A DNA stretch of 64,000 bases, taken from Vibrio echinoideorum (lineage in GTDB: Bacteria > Pseudomonadota > Gammaproteobacteria > Enterobacterales > Vibrionaceae). The notes beneath the pieces were generated by a model. The model was not told the DNA's origin. It ran no database searches and saw only the letters and a list, made by a program, of their open reading frames with translations. Positions 21,891-31,265 of the stretch are shown here, piece by piece. The stretch's first letter is position 1. The number at the start of each line of letters is the position of its first letter. Made by a program: the position numbers and the translations under genes. Location of the stretch: assembly GCF_024347455.1 (NCBI RefSeq), contig NZ_AP025483.1, positions 310,001 through 374,000 of the forward strand, read 5' to 3'.

Positions 21891-23645
21891 TCAACGTCGA
21901 GCGTGCTGTTCTAGATAATCTTGAGCGAGGTCTCTTCCCATGTATTTACCTAGGGTTTTCAATGGTACTTTCTTGAGATTAACCACAATCAAGCCATCCA
22001 GAGCATCATTAAATGAAGGGTCGACGTTAAAACACACCAGCTTACCGTTCATTCCAAGGTATTGGCGCAATAAGACAGGTAGGCCTTTTCCTTGCTCCAT
22101 ACGGGCCAATACTTTTGACAGCAGAGGTACACTTGCTAGTGAAGAGAGCAGGTGGTTTTGCCAGAACACATTATTACTGGTATTGAGTGGTGATGAAGGA
22201 GATACCAGATTCGCTTTTTGTTCATCGTAATGATGTATGGATAAGGTGGTCGCTATTAATAAACGCGCATTGTGGCTGTAATCATTACTGATACTGACCG
22301 GACCAAACAAATGGGTATATTGAGGGTGGCGATATACAAAGGCCGCGATGCCTTTCCATAAGAGCAACAGTGAATTAAGACTCTTCTGATAAGGCTTACT
22401 CACTACTGAGCGTCCAAGTTCAATACTGTTATCTAAGGTGTCAATGAACTCTTGATTGTAGTTAAACAGGCTACGAGAGTAGAGCTTATCAAGCCCGTGT
22501 TCTGCGATTAGCTTGTCGACCATACCAAGTCGGTAAGCGCCCACTAACTCAGCCTTGGTTTTGTTCCACACAAACAGTTGATGGTAGTAAAGGTCATACT
22601 CATCTAAGTCACAGGCAAGTCCGCTGCCTTCTCCGACTTCTCGGAAACTCTCTTCTCTCACTCGACCAATTTCTCGCATCAAGTTGGGGATTGATTGGCT
22701 TGGTGTGCAGTAGACTTCGAAGTCACCTTGCTCGAGCAGTTTCATCTCTTCAGGGAGCGAATTAATCTCGATTGACAATACTTCTGGTGAGATTGGCGTT
22801 ATCACTTGAGTGTCAAAAGATGGGGTATGGACTGCTGTGCTAAGGCTATCTTGTTGACTCATCAGATAGGTATTGAGTCGCAGATAGTTGACGATATCCA
22901 TCTCTTTTTCAAACGATTTTATCTCTGAATACGGAATCGATGAGCCAATAGAGATAGAGATAGTAGTCGCTTGCTTATTAAGAAGTTCGCGCCCGAGTAG
23001 AGCGGTTCTCAACAAAGGATGAACACGGCCAGCTTGATAGAAAAGCTCACTGTTTTTACCATTGATGAAGATAGGAACCGTAGTGGCTTGATGACGCTTG
23101 ACGAACTTGGCAACGGATTTGCTCCATTCGATGTCTGTCAGTGTTTTTGCCCCTTTACGGTAACTCGATACTTCGCCCGCAGGGAACACAATCAAAAGTC
23201 CGCCATCGGACAAGTGACGATTGGCATCTCGAATGGCTTTTGCATTGGTGCGTTTCGATTCTTTACTGTTAAATACATCGACACCGATGAAAAGATCATC
23301 CAGTTCAGGCAATCGCTTGAGCAACTCATTCGCCAACACCTTCACATCTTTCCTTACCGATCCTACGAGATCAGCAAGGATCACACCTTCAATCGCGCCA
23401 AGCGGGTGGTTAGCCACAATGACTACAGGTCCTTCTTCAAGGATATTATCAGTGGAGCCTGCTGAAACAGAATAGTCGATGTTCAATGCCGACAGGGTGT
23501 GGTGCATGAATTCAAAGCTAGATAACTCATTCGGTCTATCTTGATAGAGTTTGTCTAGCTTAGATAGCCCAGTTGCCCACTCGACAACAGACTCACCTAA
23601 GCCAAAAGGTGTGTAACGTGGTAAACGAAAAGGACTATCAATCAT
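21891..23645 (-). CDS. olsF: OlsF-type bifunctional acyltransferase (ornithine-lipid synthase)
   Basis: A 584-residue fusion. The N-terminal part (about 1-260) is a PlsC-like O-acyltransferase with NHPLGAIEG (79-87) and FPAGEVSS. The C-terminal part (about 300-580) is an OlsB-like N-acyltransferase with ELGRSVVSKPYQ, FGPVSISNDY and LRQYLGMNGKL. This order matches OlsF, which makes ornithine lipid by N-acylating ornithine and then O-acylating the product. Members are often annotated as putative hemolysins. In relatives ornithine lipids rise under phosphate limitation, but I saw no convincing Pho box. It is the last gene of a seven-gene unit, 12 nt after the DoxX-like gene. Confidence 0.8.
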   Translation of the reverse strand: MIDSPFRLPRYTPFGLGESVVEWATGLSKLDKLYQDRPNELSSFEFMHHTLSALNIDYSVSAGSTDNILEEGPVVIVANHPLGAIEGVILADLVGSVRKDVKVLANELLKRLPELDDLFIGVDVFNSKESKRTNAKAIRDANRHLSDGGLLIVFPAGEVSSYRKGAKTLTDIEWSKSVAKFVKRHQATTVPIFINGKNSELFYQAGRVHPLLRTALLGRELLNKQATTISISIGSSIPYSEIKSFEKEMDIVNYLRLNTYLMSQQDSLSTAVHTPSFDTQVITPISPEVLSIEINSLPEEMKLLEQGDFEVYCTPSQSIPNLMREIGRVREESFREVGEGSGLACDLDEYDLYYHQLFVWNKTKAELVGAYRLGMVDKLIAEHGLDKLYSRSLFNYNQEFIDTLDNSIELGRSVVSKPYQKSLNSLLLLWKGIAAFVYRHPQYTHLFGPVSISNDYSHNARLLIATTLSIHHYDEQKANLVSPSSPLNTSNNVFWQNHLLSSLASVPLLSKVLARMEQGKGLPVLLRQYLGMNGKLVCFNVDPSFNDALDGLIVVNLKKVPLKTLGKYMGRDLAQDYLEQHARR

Positions 23646-23657
23646 AATATAGCTACC

Positions 23658-24101
23658 TTATTGACTAAAGTTGTGTAGGAAACCGTCTTGATTCTTGAAA
23701 TCTTTAACACTTAAAAATGCACCGCATAGCCAGACTAGGCATGCCATGCCAAACAATAATCCGCCGTCATAACCGACAATTTCACCTGCCGCATTAAACT
23801 CAGGCATTTGGATACCTAATGGCGTAAATAAGTGGAAGAAAATCGCGCCACTCATAATCCCTACACTCATGATGGCACCAAGGCCATGCCACCGTGTGAA
23901 CAACAGAATGGCTGCAATCAGCTCAGCGCCACCAATTAAGTAGCCGCCAAATGAGCCAAACCAGCTTAGGCCTGACCATGTAGCTAGGGTGCCAAAGATA
24001 TGCTCAGTTTCGTATGAGCCGGTGAACTTAAAAAATAGCGACTGAATAAATACGAAAGCGATAAATGCCGCAGGGATATGCTTAGCTGGAGTCAATGTCA
24101 T
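23658..24101 (-). CDS. DoxX-like membrane protein
   Basis: A 147-residue inner-membrane protein with four hydrophobic segments (near residues 9-25, 45-68, 75-93 and 112-130) in the DoxX-like pattern (IGGAELIAAILLF, FFHLFTPLG). DoxX proteins are linked to quinone or thiosulfate oxidation or to redox stress in other bacteria, but this subgroup has no known function that I can name. It lies 10 nt after the YHS gene and 12 nt before the olsF-like gene. Confidence 0.75.
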   Translation of the reverse strand: MTLTPAKHIPAAFIAFVFIQSLFFKFTGSYETEHIFGTLATWSGLSWFGSFGGYLIGGAELIAAILLFTRWHGLGAIMSVGIMSGAIFFHLFTPLGIQMPEFNAAGEIVGYDGGLLFGMACLVWLCGAFLSVKDFKNQDGFLHNFSQ

Positions 24102-24111
24102 GATTATTCCT

Positions 24112-24549
24112 TTACTTGATCAGTTGCGGCCAAACGGTGTCGGCTTTTTGAATATGCTGTGCTCGGTCTTGTTCCCAACGTTGCTTAATCTCTTGGTCGT
24201 AGTTGAGGTACAGCTTGTTATCAACAATTGTCCATTGATTAGGGTCACCGGGTGCAAAGTCACTTTTTGCTGAAACAGCCCAAGCGCAATAGCCACCATA
24301 TTGAGGGGCATATTTTTCAGGATTATTAACAAATAAAGTCAGATTCTTTTCAGAAGAGAAATACCAGTTCGCACCTTTGTACTCTGTGCTGAAGTCTTTA
24401 CTGCCTTCAATAGGCTTACCTGAAGTGAAATAAGCGACGGTATCGTAGCCATCGAGCGCCTTGCTGCTAAAGAATCCGGTGTAGATTTCGTCTGCAGCAA
24501 ATACGTAAGGGCTAACAAGTAGCATGACCATGGTTAATAGTTTTCTCAT
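24112..24549 (-). CDS. Exported YHS-domain protein
   Basis: A 145-residue protein with a signal peptide (MRKLLTMVMLLVSPYVFA, then ADE) and a YHS-type domain (ALDGYDTVAYF, YKGANWYFSS, YGGYCAWAVS). YHS domains are short, often metal-associated modules found in heavy-metal enzymes; the role here is unknown. An in-frame ATG at 24561 directly abuts the upstream stop. I chose 24549 because GGAG lies 6 nt before it and the signal peptide then starts normally. Cotranscribed with the NRDE and DoxX-like genes. Confidence 0.8.
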   Translation of the reverse strand: MRKLLTMVMLLVSPYVFAADEIYTGFFSSKALDGYDTVAYFTSGKPIEGSKDFSTEYKGANWYFSSEKNLTLFVNNPEKYAPQYGGYCAWAVSAKSDFAPGDPNQWTIVDNKLYLNYDQEIKQRWEQDRAQHIQKADTVWPQLIK

Positions 24550-24561
24550 GATGGACTCCAT

Positions 24562-25311
24562 CTATAGATTGATTGCTGGTGATAAATCGAAGGTAAAACG
24601 CTGTTGATTTATCTGGCATGGTTTAATGGGTTCACAAGGCGAGCCGGGTGCGTAAAACATAGAGGCTTGGCCGTGTAGATTGCGTAAGTGTGTAAAGCTC
24701 ACGGTGTGCGCGTCTTCACGATGCATACAGGTCGCTAAATGAGGCTCTTCGCTGTGATGGTGAGAGTGAAACCTAAGCAAGTTCTGCTGATTCTTACCTG
24801 TCTCCATAAGCTGGTCATACTTAGCTTGTCGGTAGGCTTGCACTCGCAATAGTTCAACACCGGATGAGAATAACGGTGAATCGGTGTCGACTATTTTTTG
24901 TTGAATACCATCCCACATGAAGGCGATAACTAAACCATTGTTCTGAGTTAAATTCGGCGCGAAAGCCAACAAGGTAAATGGAGCAAAAGAGTGTAAGTCG
25001 AGCTTATGAAATGCCTCAGAAATCTGAGTAATGCTGTGACTCGATGATAAGTTCTTGAGCAACAAACCGCGGCTGATCAAAGGGCCAGCAGGAACGGTGC
25101 CTTGATAGTTGTTGAGCAGACATAGCGAAAGTCCGAACTCATTAATACTGATCCAGCTACCACCACCGGTTGGGTCGAGTGGCATGATGATATCGACGCC
25201 GTTGACTCGATATTGTTTAGGTGGCATCGCCAGTGCTCGCGTCTTTTGTTCATCACGATTAAAGAAAACTTGATAGCCATTTTCTTCAAGCAGCCAAGAT
25301 ACTGAACACAT
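24562..25311 (-). CDS. NRDE (TANGO2-like) family protein
   Basis: A 249-residue protein with the hallmark start MCSVSWLL (Cys2 possibly acting as an N-terminal nucleophile) and the NRDE motif at residues 18-21, then GGSWISINEFGLSLCLLNN. The family includes eukaryotic TANGO2, linked to lipid and heme handling; bacterial members are essentially uncharacterised. The C-terminal half has a His-rich patch (FHSHHHSEEPH). There is one base between the DinB-like stop and this start, and the YHS gene follows directly. Confidence 0.82.
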   Translation of the reverse strand: MCSVSWLLEENGYQVFFNRDEQKTRALAMPPKQYRVNGVDIIMPLDPTGGGSWISINEFGLSLCLLNNYQGTVPAGPLISRGLLLKNLSSSHSITQISEAFHKLDLHSFAPFTLLAFAPNLTQNNGLVIAFMWDGIQQKIVDTDSPLFSSGVELLRVQAYRQAKYDQLMETGKNQQNLLRFHSHHHSEEPHLATCMHREDAHTVSFTHLRNLHGQASMFYAPGSPCEPIKPCQINQQRFTFDLSPAINL

Positions 25312-25312
25312 T

Positions 25313-25855
25313 TTATTGCTCCCTCAGGTAGCTGCTAGTGGTAGGGGCATAACCAAAGGTGTTGCAGGTTTCGATATCTAAAAAGGTGGTGATCACCTTG
25401 ATCATCGCATAGTGATGATTGGCATGCAGGGCTGCAAAGGTGACCTCTCTTTCTAACGTTGAAGGCAGGCTGGCGAATACCTGGGTATCCATTGAAACTT
25501 CGGTTTGGATCATGATAGGCGTTTCGAGATCTCTGCGGTCTAATCGTTCAAGCCAGTTGATCACATAGTGGATCTCTTTCAACGCAATCGATCTGTCGTA
25601 TTCGACGGGATGACCACGACGACGAGTGTTGTAATCAACGGTCGCATTCTCTTTTAAAATTAAAGCGTGAAAAAGATCGAGCGTATGACGAGTATGCTCA
25701 CCAATAGAGCTTGTGACGTGCGGCTTTGCTCGTGTCAGATAGTCGCTGTCAGATATCGCTAACAAAAATTCTAGACCCTGATTTAATATTTCTACCGCTC
25801 CTGTGATACTAGGAGAGAAAGAAGTGAGGGCGCTCGGTTGGGCTATGGGGTTCAT
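25313..25855 (-). CDS. DinB-like putative metal-dependent protein
   Basis: A 180-residue, mostly helical protein resembling the DinB/YfiT four-helix bundle. Candidate metal ligands are H54 and H57 (IGEHTRH) and the H144/H147/H148 cluster (HANHHYA). Members include thiol-dependent transferases and hydrolases, and many have no known role. GAGG lies just before the start. It follows the ATP-grasp gene by 19 nt and abuts the NRDE gene. Family assignment is by pattern only. Confidence 0.7.
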   Translation of the reverse strand: MNPIAQPSALTSFSPSITGAVEILNQGLEFLLAISDSDYLTRAKPHVTSSIGEHTRHTLDLFHALILKENATVDYNTRRRGHPVEYDRSIALKEIHYVINWLERLDRRDLETPIMIQTEVSMDTQVFASLPSTLEREVTFAALHANHHYAMIKVITTFLDIETCNTFGYAPTTSSYLREQ

Positions 25856-25874
25856 TCATGGTCCTCGTACAAAG

Positions 25875-27008
25875 TTAGTCAGTGGTCGGATATTGTTGAA
25901 CAAGACGTCGCTCTTCTTGCCACGCAGCGAATAAGCTCTTGAAAGAAGGAGTCTTATGGCCTCGTTGTTTTTGCTGAGCGCCAATATCAAAAAGAATGCG
26001 GTATTGCAAAAGTAGCGTAGAAAATATCTCTCGCAGTGGTGTGTTGCGATCCCAGATATGCCCAGCCTCACTGCTTGCGCCATTGACCTCAAGGATCGTG
26101 AAATCCTCGCCGTTCATTAGGCTGTGCATGTCCTTAAACTTGACGTCGAGTCGGCCAAAGTGGAAGCCATCGAAGTCGTCGAATATCTCATCTAAGCGTT
26201 CGGTCAAAGCTTGGGTGATGTATTGATTGCCGTCTCGGAAGATACAGCCACGGCTATGACTACCTGCAAACGCGAGTTGGAATTCTTCACCCTCTGCGAG
26301 CACTTGATCTAATTTATCTTCATGCCTTGGCAGATATAGGTGACTAAGTTGCCCAGCACGCGGGCTATTTTCAATTAACTGTTTGAGTGTCGAGGAACCA
26401 TCACCCGTTACCATTGGCGAGTATTTGAGTGTGATCGAGATGATCTCGCCTTGCTTTTTATTTGGGTAGCGCACATAGAAAACGCCAGCTTCGGCTTGAT
26501 AAGGCGCCTTTTCTTGCAGTAGAAAGCGAGCATTATTTGGAAAAGATTCAACATATTGCTCAAGTTGATCTTGTGTGTTGATCAGCTTAACGCCAACGCC
26601 TCGACAGCCAAGATCCGGTTTCGCCACTATGGGGAAGTCAAGATCCGATTGTGTTAGCGCACTGAGTGCATCTTCGGTTTGTTTTTTACTATTAAGATCC
26701 GTTTTGGTTAGGGTAATAAACGGAGAGATCCAACGCTGACTTGATGATCCGGCAAGGCTTAATATTTCGTGTTTTGATTCACCTACCATGCCACTCAACT
26801 TAATGCTTGGGTTGGCGATGAGCGGCAGTGCCCAGTCAAAGTGCCGTAACCCTTGCATCAAGCTTTGAACCACTACTGGAGTGTAAAAAAACCAAGTCGG
26901 AAGGAATTCATAAGGAGAGACACTACGCACGGTATCTTTTTCAAGCAGAGGCATACCTGCATTGATTTGATGCGCAGGGATGATGCGAATATCTTTCGGT
27001 GAACTCAT
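25875..27008 (-). CDS. ATP-grasp ligase of unknown substrate
   Basis: A 377-residue protein with an ATP-grasp domain from about residue 125 to 340. It has the nucleotide-binding strand PIVAKPDLGCRGVGVK, the central QEKAPYQAEAGVFY region, and the metal-binding part GRLDVKF followed by ILEVNGASSEAGHIWD (a Glu-x-Asn pair). This layout is that of carboxylate-amine ligases such as D-Ala-D-Ala ligase, which form an amide through an acyl phosphate. The first 120 residues look family-specific. The start overlaps the dedA-like stop by 4 nt, so the two are coupled. Substrate unknown. Confidence 0.8.
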   Translation of the reverse strand: MSSPKDIRIIPAHQINAGMPLLEKDTVRSVSPYEFLPTWFFYTPVVVQSLMQGLRHFDWALPLIANPSIKLSGMVGESKHEILSLAGSSSQRWISPFITLTKTDLNSKKQTEDALSALTQSDLDFPIVAKPDLGCRGVGVKLINTQDQLEQYVESFPNNARFLLQEKAPYQAEAGVFYVRYPNKKQGEIISITLKYSPMVTGDGSSTLKQLIENSPRAGQLSHLYLPRHEDKLDQVLAEGEEFQLAFAGSHSRGCIFRDGNQYITQALTERLDEIFDDFDGFHFGRLDVKFKDMHSLMNGEDFTILEVNGASSEAGHIWDRNTPLREIFSTLLLQYRILFDIGAQQKQRGHKTPSFKSLFAAWQEERRLVQQYPTTD

Positions 27009-27592
27009 GATAATCCTCTAGAGTAGGTTTTATTCATTAATCGATTACCGATAAACAGTAAAGCGATGGCACACGGGATGACGATCCATTGATATTCAGA
27101 GGCTTGCAGCCACGCTGATGTCCCTAAATAGTAGATGGTAGAGAAGACAATGCCAGTCCAGATCGCAGTAGCACTAATGACAGCAAACAAAAAAGTAGGA
27201 AGTGGAATTGCGAAAAAGCCACTTAAGGTAAAGCCAACAGTGCGAAGCCCCGGGATAAAGCGGATGACAAAAAGGCTGCTGAACGCGTTCTGACGTAATT
27301 TAGTACGAAGCGAACGAAAGTACTTATTAGTGAGGGCTTTGTAACGAACGCCTCTGAAGTAACGTCCTGATTTTCCTAGGTAATAGAGTCCCAAGTCACC
27401 AGTGGCAATACCGATGAAAATGGCAAGCAACGCATATTGAGGAAGAATGAGCCCTTGAGTTGCTAAACCAGCTGCCGTAACAATCGCAAGATCTTCAAGC
27501 AGGTAAGAAAGCGCGATGATGCCAAACATCAGCCATAGCAACGACTCCTCCCCTGAATGTAACCATGCTTGAATGCTCTCGACGCTGCTCAT
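27005..27592 (-). CDS. DedA/VTT-family membrane protein
   Basis: A 195-residue integral membrane protein of the DedA superfamily. It shows the acidic early motif YLLEDLAIVTAAGL, the re-entrant glycine motif GDLGLYYLGKSGRYF and the arginine motif FVIRFIPGLRTVGF, followed by further hydrophobic segments. DedA proteins help move undecaprenyl phosphate or phospholipids across the membrane. It is the first gene of the seven-gene unit, with AAGGA 7 nt before its start and a palindromic region just upstream. Confidence 0.88.
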   Translation of the reverse strand: MSSVESIQAWLHSGEESLLWLMFGIIALSYLLEDLAIVTAAGLATQGLILPQYALLAIFIGIATGDLGLYYLGKSGRYFRGVRYKALTNKYFRSLRTKLRQNAFSSLFVIRFIPGLRTVGFTLSGFFAIPLPTFLFAVISATAIWTGIVFSTIYYLGTSAWLQASEYQWIVIPCAIALLFIGNRLMNKTYSRGLS

Positions 27593-27911
27593 TAAATATC
27601 CTTATCTATCCTATAAATGAATGGCTTAATGATCATTCATTGAGTGTAGTAAATTAAATAGACAGGAGGAGCGGGGAAAAACTTACAGGTGATGGAGGAT
27701 TTTTTGTACTTGCTTTGTTCGACCAGTACTGTGGAATGCGTTGTTTAAGTCAAGATTGAAGCGAAATGTTTGATATTTTAAAAGTGGATTTAACGAGAGT
27801 TTGTAGTTAAAAAACCCGGGCTTGGAGTGGGGGATCTTACATAAGAAAAGAAAAAGGCTGAGTCGTTAAACTCAGCCTTTAATAACATTAACTATTGATT
27901 AATAAAGCTAT
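27593..27911. other. Gap between cpdB and the dedA-led operon
   Basis: About 320 bp. It holds the bidirectional-looking terminator next to cpdB (27853-27880) and, close to the dedA-like start, an inverted repeat AATGAATG/CATTCATT (27616-27623, 27634-27641) whose spacer and right arm include the palindrome AATGATCATT (27628-27637). No consensus sigma-70 promoter was recognised for the operon, although it must lie here. Confidence 0.6.
27853..27880 (-). terminator. Terminator after cpdB
   Basis: An 11-bp perfect stem (AAAGGCTGAGT with ACTCAGCCTTT), with a 6-nt loop and TTTTTCTTTTC after it on the minus strand. It lies 32 bp beyond the cpdB stop. Confidence 0.85.
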
Positions 27912-29888
27912 CTATTTAGTTAAGTCAATTTGGTAAACAGCAAAACCAACATCGTCAGTCGCAACACGTTTCATCGGGTATTGACCTTTTTCTTTGATGA
28001 ATTCAGCCGCTTTGTCACTTGGAGATGTTTCAAAGCGAATATCTAGCTTGTTATCCGTTTTGATTGGAGCAAATGACCAATTGTTATCTGCGCTTGGGCT
28101 AACTTGACCTTGCTCTTTGCTTACGCGAGAGATGTAGTTAGCAAGAACAGTGCGGTTTTCATCTGGTGCATCAAATGCGATGAAATCTTCGCCTGTACCT
28201 GGGAACTTAGCACTGTATGCACGGTAGTTGTTGGTTGCGATCAAGAAGTCTTGCTTCATGTCGATTGGCTTACCTTGGTAAGTTAGGCCAACAATACGTT
28301 GAGACTCAGGGTTAACCACTTTACAGTTTGCATCGTATTTCGCAGGTTGTGTTACGTCGATTTGGTAATCAACACCGTCGATAACATCAAAGTTGTAAGT
28401 ACGGAAGTTATCCCACTCGATCAACTGTTGTGGTGCTGTCGAGTTAACATCAACTTGGTTGAACTGACCAGCTGAACACTCAAGCCACTCTTGTACTTCG
28501 TGACCCGTTACCTTCATTGCGACTAACGTGTTCGGGTAAAGGTATAAATCGGCTGCGTTACGGAACGTTAGTTGACCTGATTCCACTTCAGTGAAGTTAG
28601 CTGGGTCATTTTTACGACCGCCGGCTTTAAAAGGCGCTGCCGCTGACAATACTGGAATACCGTCTAGGTCTGGGTCACCTTGGATGAACTGTTCTACGTA
28701 ATCTTTCTGTGCAAGGTTAACAATTTGTACTGTTGGATCGTCTTGTACTAGAGATAGGAAGCTGTACATCACGTCGTCTGCTTTACCAATAGGTTGGTTA
28801 ACAAACTCACGAGTACCTGCATGGTCTTTTTCTAGTGCCGTTACGATACCTTCATCTGCAGCAGCAAGCGATTTCTTCTCGATCTTGTCGTAGATAGGGC
28901 GTGCTTCTGATTGGCCTTTAACGACTTCCCACTTACCGTCTTTTTGTGCAAGTGTTAGGTCCATAACACCAACGTGGCTACCCCAACGACCAGGCATTAC
29001 TGCCGCAACGCCATTCATTGTGCCCGTTTCGTTGTCGATGCCTTGAATGTCATCAAAACCTTTACCTGGGAATACTGCATGAGAGTGGCCGAATGCGATT
29101 GCATCGATACCATCTACTTCAGAGAGGTAGAACGTTGAGTTCTCTTCGCCATTTTTGTAAGGGTCAGTTGATACGCCTGAGTGAGGGATAGCAACGATAA
29201 CTTCAGCGCCTTCTGCTTTCATTTGAGGCACTAGCTCGTTAGCTGTCTCAATGATGTCACGAGCGATCACTTTGCCTTCAAGGTTCTTCTTATCCCACGT
29301 CATGATTTGTGGTGGAACGAAACCGATGTAGCCGACTTTTACTTCATGCTCTACGCCAGCAGTATCTTCGAACGTATGCGTCTTGATGATGTAAGGCGTG
29401 AAGTAGTGTTCTTTGGTTTCTGCGTCGTAAACGTTGGCACTGATGTATGGGAAATCAGCATCGTTGATAGACTCTTCTAGGAACTCAAGACCGTAGTTGA
29501 ATTCGTGGTTACCTAGGTTTGCAGCGTCGTAGCTTAGTTGATTCATTGCTTTGTACGCAGGGTGAACTTCACCAGCTTCGATGCCTTTGTCTGCCATGTA
29601 GTCACCCATTGGGCTACCTTGCAGCAAATCACCGTTATCAACTAATACGCTATTGGTTACTTCGTTTTGAGCTTCTTTTACTAGAGTTGCAGTACGTGCT
29701 AAGCCGATTTTTTTCGATGGCTTGTCTTTGTAGTAGTCGTAATCCATTAGGTTGGTATGGATGTCCGTCGTTTCTACGACACGTAGTTTAATCACTTCAT
29801 CGGTATCTGGTGTTGTTGTGCAGCCTGCTAAAGTCAAACCAAGACCTGCAAGTACAGCCAATGATAAAGGTTTCATTGCAACTTTCAT
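27912..29888 (-). CDS. cpdB: 2',3'-cyclic-nucleotide phosphodiesterase / 3'-nucleotidase, lipoprotein
   Basis: Periplasmic-side enzyme that opens 2',3'-cyclic nucleotides and dephosphorylates 3'-nucleotides, allowing use of external nucleotides. The frame is open further upstream, but the ATG at 29888 has GGAG 7 nt before it and gives a signal with the lipobox LAGC (Cys23), so the protein is probably a lipoprotein rather than freely periplasmic as in E. coli. It has 658 residues. The metallophosphatase motifs are [28 protein letters not shown] and [10 protein letters not shown], followed by the 5'-nucleotidase C-terminal domain ([12 protein letters not shown]). It is divergent from cysD; 3'-nucleotidase activity on PAP-like products would suit this neighbour, but that is inference. 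Confidence 0.9.
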   Translation of the reverse strand: MKVAMKPLSLAVLAGLGLTLAGCTTTPDTDEVIKLRVVETTDIHTNLMDYDYYKDKPSKKIGLARTATLVKEAQNEVTNSVLVDNGDLLQGSPMGDYMADKGIEAGEVHPAYKAMNQLSYDAANLGNHEFNYGLEFLEESINDADFPYISANVYDAETKEHYFTPYIIKTHTFEDTAGVEHEVKVGYIGFVPPQIMTWDKKNLEGKVIARDIIETANELVPQMKAEGAEVIVAIPHSGVSTDPYKNGEENSTFYLSEVDGIDAIAFGHSHAVFPGKGFDDIQGIDNETGTMNGVAAVMPGRWGSHVGVMDLTLAQKDGKWEVVKGQSEARPIYDKIEKKSLAAADEGIVTALEKDHAGTREFVNQPIGKADDVMYSFLSLVQDDPTVQIVNLAQKDYVEQFIQGDPDLDGIPVLSAAAPFKAGGRKNDPANFTEVESGQLTFRNAADLYLYPNTLVAMKVTGHEVQEWLECSAGQFNQVDVNSTAPQQLIEWDNFRTYNFDVIDGVDYQIDVTQPAKYDANCKVVNPESQRIVGLTYQGKPIDMKQDFLIATNNYRAYSAKFPGTGEDFIAFDAPDENRTVLANYISRVSKEQGQVSPSADNNWSFAPIKTDNKLDIRFETSPSDKAAEFIKEKGQYPMKRVATDDVGFAVYQIDLTK

Positions 29889-30338
29889 TTTGGAGCTCCA
29901 AAGTGGATTAGTAGAAAATTCGTTGCGTAATGTAACAAAACCGAATGAAACAATGATTACAACGAATGTTAATTCGTGACTTAGATCGATTACTTTATGG
30001 TGTTCTGCAAGACGCCTCCCAAAGCTGCTCAATCAATGTACAAATGATATCGATAATAATAGTCCATTCATTTCACCTGTTTATCGATAAATCCCATCCC
30101 TTATCAGCTTTTCGAATAAAAAATGAAATTTTAGAATTTCCAGTAATATGAGAGGCTCGTCATAATGTCTATATCAAGGACGTATCAGGCAGATGAATAG
30201 CAAGGATAGCTCAAACGTAGCTTCTGTTTTCTTCTAGTGCCAATACTCCCATTCACCCAAGTGAATGAGTTAAATCCCATGCTTGGCAAGACCAAGTAAT
30301 GAATTGCTCGTAACGCGAGCCTTAAAGGAAGCACTGAA
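29889..30338. other. Divergent control region between cpdB and cysD
   Basis: A 450-bp non-coding stretch. It contains the 12-bp palindrome TTTATCGATAAA (30080-30091) and a small hairpin CATTCAC-CCAA-GTGAATG (30250-30267) about 70 bp before cysD. CysB would be expected to act here by analogy with E. coli cysDNC, but its degenerate site could not be identified by eye. No small gene was supported. Confidence 0.5.
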
Positions 30339-31247
30339 ATGGACCAAGAACGTTTAACCCACCTAAAACAGCTCGAAGCGGAAAGTATCCATATTATTCG
30401 CGAAGTGGCGGCTGAGTTTGATAACCCAGTGATGATGTACTCAATCGGTAAAGATTCTTCTGTGATGCTTCATTTAGCTCGCAAAGCGTTTTATCCAGGC
30501 AAGATTCCATTCCCACTATTGCACGTTGATACGGATTGGAAATTTCGCGAGATGATTGAGTTTCGTGACCGCACAGCCAAAAAGTATGGTTTTGAGTTAT
30601 TAGTGCACAAGAACCCTGAAGGTATCGAAATGGGGTGTAGCCCATTTGTGCATGGTTCTTCGAAGCACACTGACATCATGAAAACACAGGGCCTTAAGCA
30701 GGCGTTAAACAAGTATGGGTTCGATGCGGCTTTTGGTGGTGCGCGTCGTGATGAAGAAAAATCTCGTGCGAAAGAACGTGTTTATTCTTTCCGCGATAAG
30801 AACCATACGTGGGATCCAAAAAACCAGCGTCCAGAGCTTTGGCACACCTACAACGGTCAGGTTAATAAGGGTGAAAGCATTCGTGTATTCCCGTTATCTA
30901 ACTGGACTGAGCTCGATATTTGGCAATATATCTACCTAGAGAGCATCGATATTGTTCCACTTTACCTTTCAGATAAACGCCCTGTGGTTGAGCGTGATGG
31001 CATGCTGATCATGGTGGATGATGACCGTATGGAGCTGCAAGAAGGTGAAGTGATTGAAGAGAAAAGTGTTCGTTTCCGTACTTTAGGTTGCTACCCATTA
31101 ACCGGAGCGGTTGAATCTGAGGCGAATACGCTAACAGGCATTATTGAAGAGATGCTGGTAGCCACTTCTAGTGAGCGTCAAGGTCGAGCGATTGACCATG
31201 ATCAGTCGGGCTCTATGGAGCTGAAAAAGCGCCAAGGTTATTTCTAA
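30339..31247 (+). CDS. cysD: Sulfate adenylyltransferase small subunit
   Basis: With CysN makes adenosine 5'-phosphosulfate from ATP and sulfate, the first step of assimilatory sulfate reduction. It has 302 residues, the E. coli length. The PP-loop is SIGKDSSV (35-42), and the C-terminal [16 protein letters not shown] is typical. AAGGA precedes the start. cysN follows after 18 nt. Cytoplasmic. Confidence 0.97.
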   Translation: MDQERLTHLKQLEAESIHIIREVAAEFDNPVMMYSIGKDSSVMLHLARKAFYPGKIPFPLLHVDTDWKFREMIEFRDRTAKKYGFELLVHKNPEGIEMGCSPFVHGSSKHTDIMKTQGLKQALNKYGFDAAFGGARRDEEKSRAKERVYSFRDKNHTWDPKNQRPELWHTYNGQVNKGESIRVFPLSNWTELDIWQYIYLESIDIVPLYLSDKRPVVERDGMLIMVDDDRMELQEGEVIEEKSVRFRTLGCYPLTGAVESEANTLTGIIEEMLVATSSERQGRAIDHDQSGSMELKKRQGYF

Positions 31248-31265
31248 GAATCTAAGGAAAGAAAA

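Noticed and set aside
27593..27730. Pho box upstream of the dedA-olsF operon
   Set aside because: Ornithine-lipid genes are often phosphate-controlled, so I looked. Only isolated CTGT half-sites with wrong spacing were found.
29889..30032. N-terminal extension of CpdB by 48 residues
   Set aside because: The extension would bury the lipoprotein signal. The ATG at 29888 has GGAG at the right distance and starts the signal directly.
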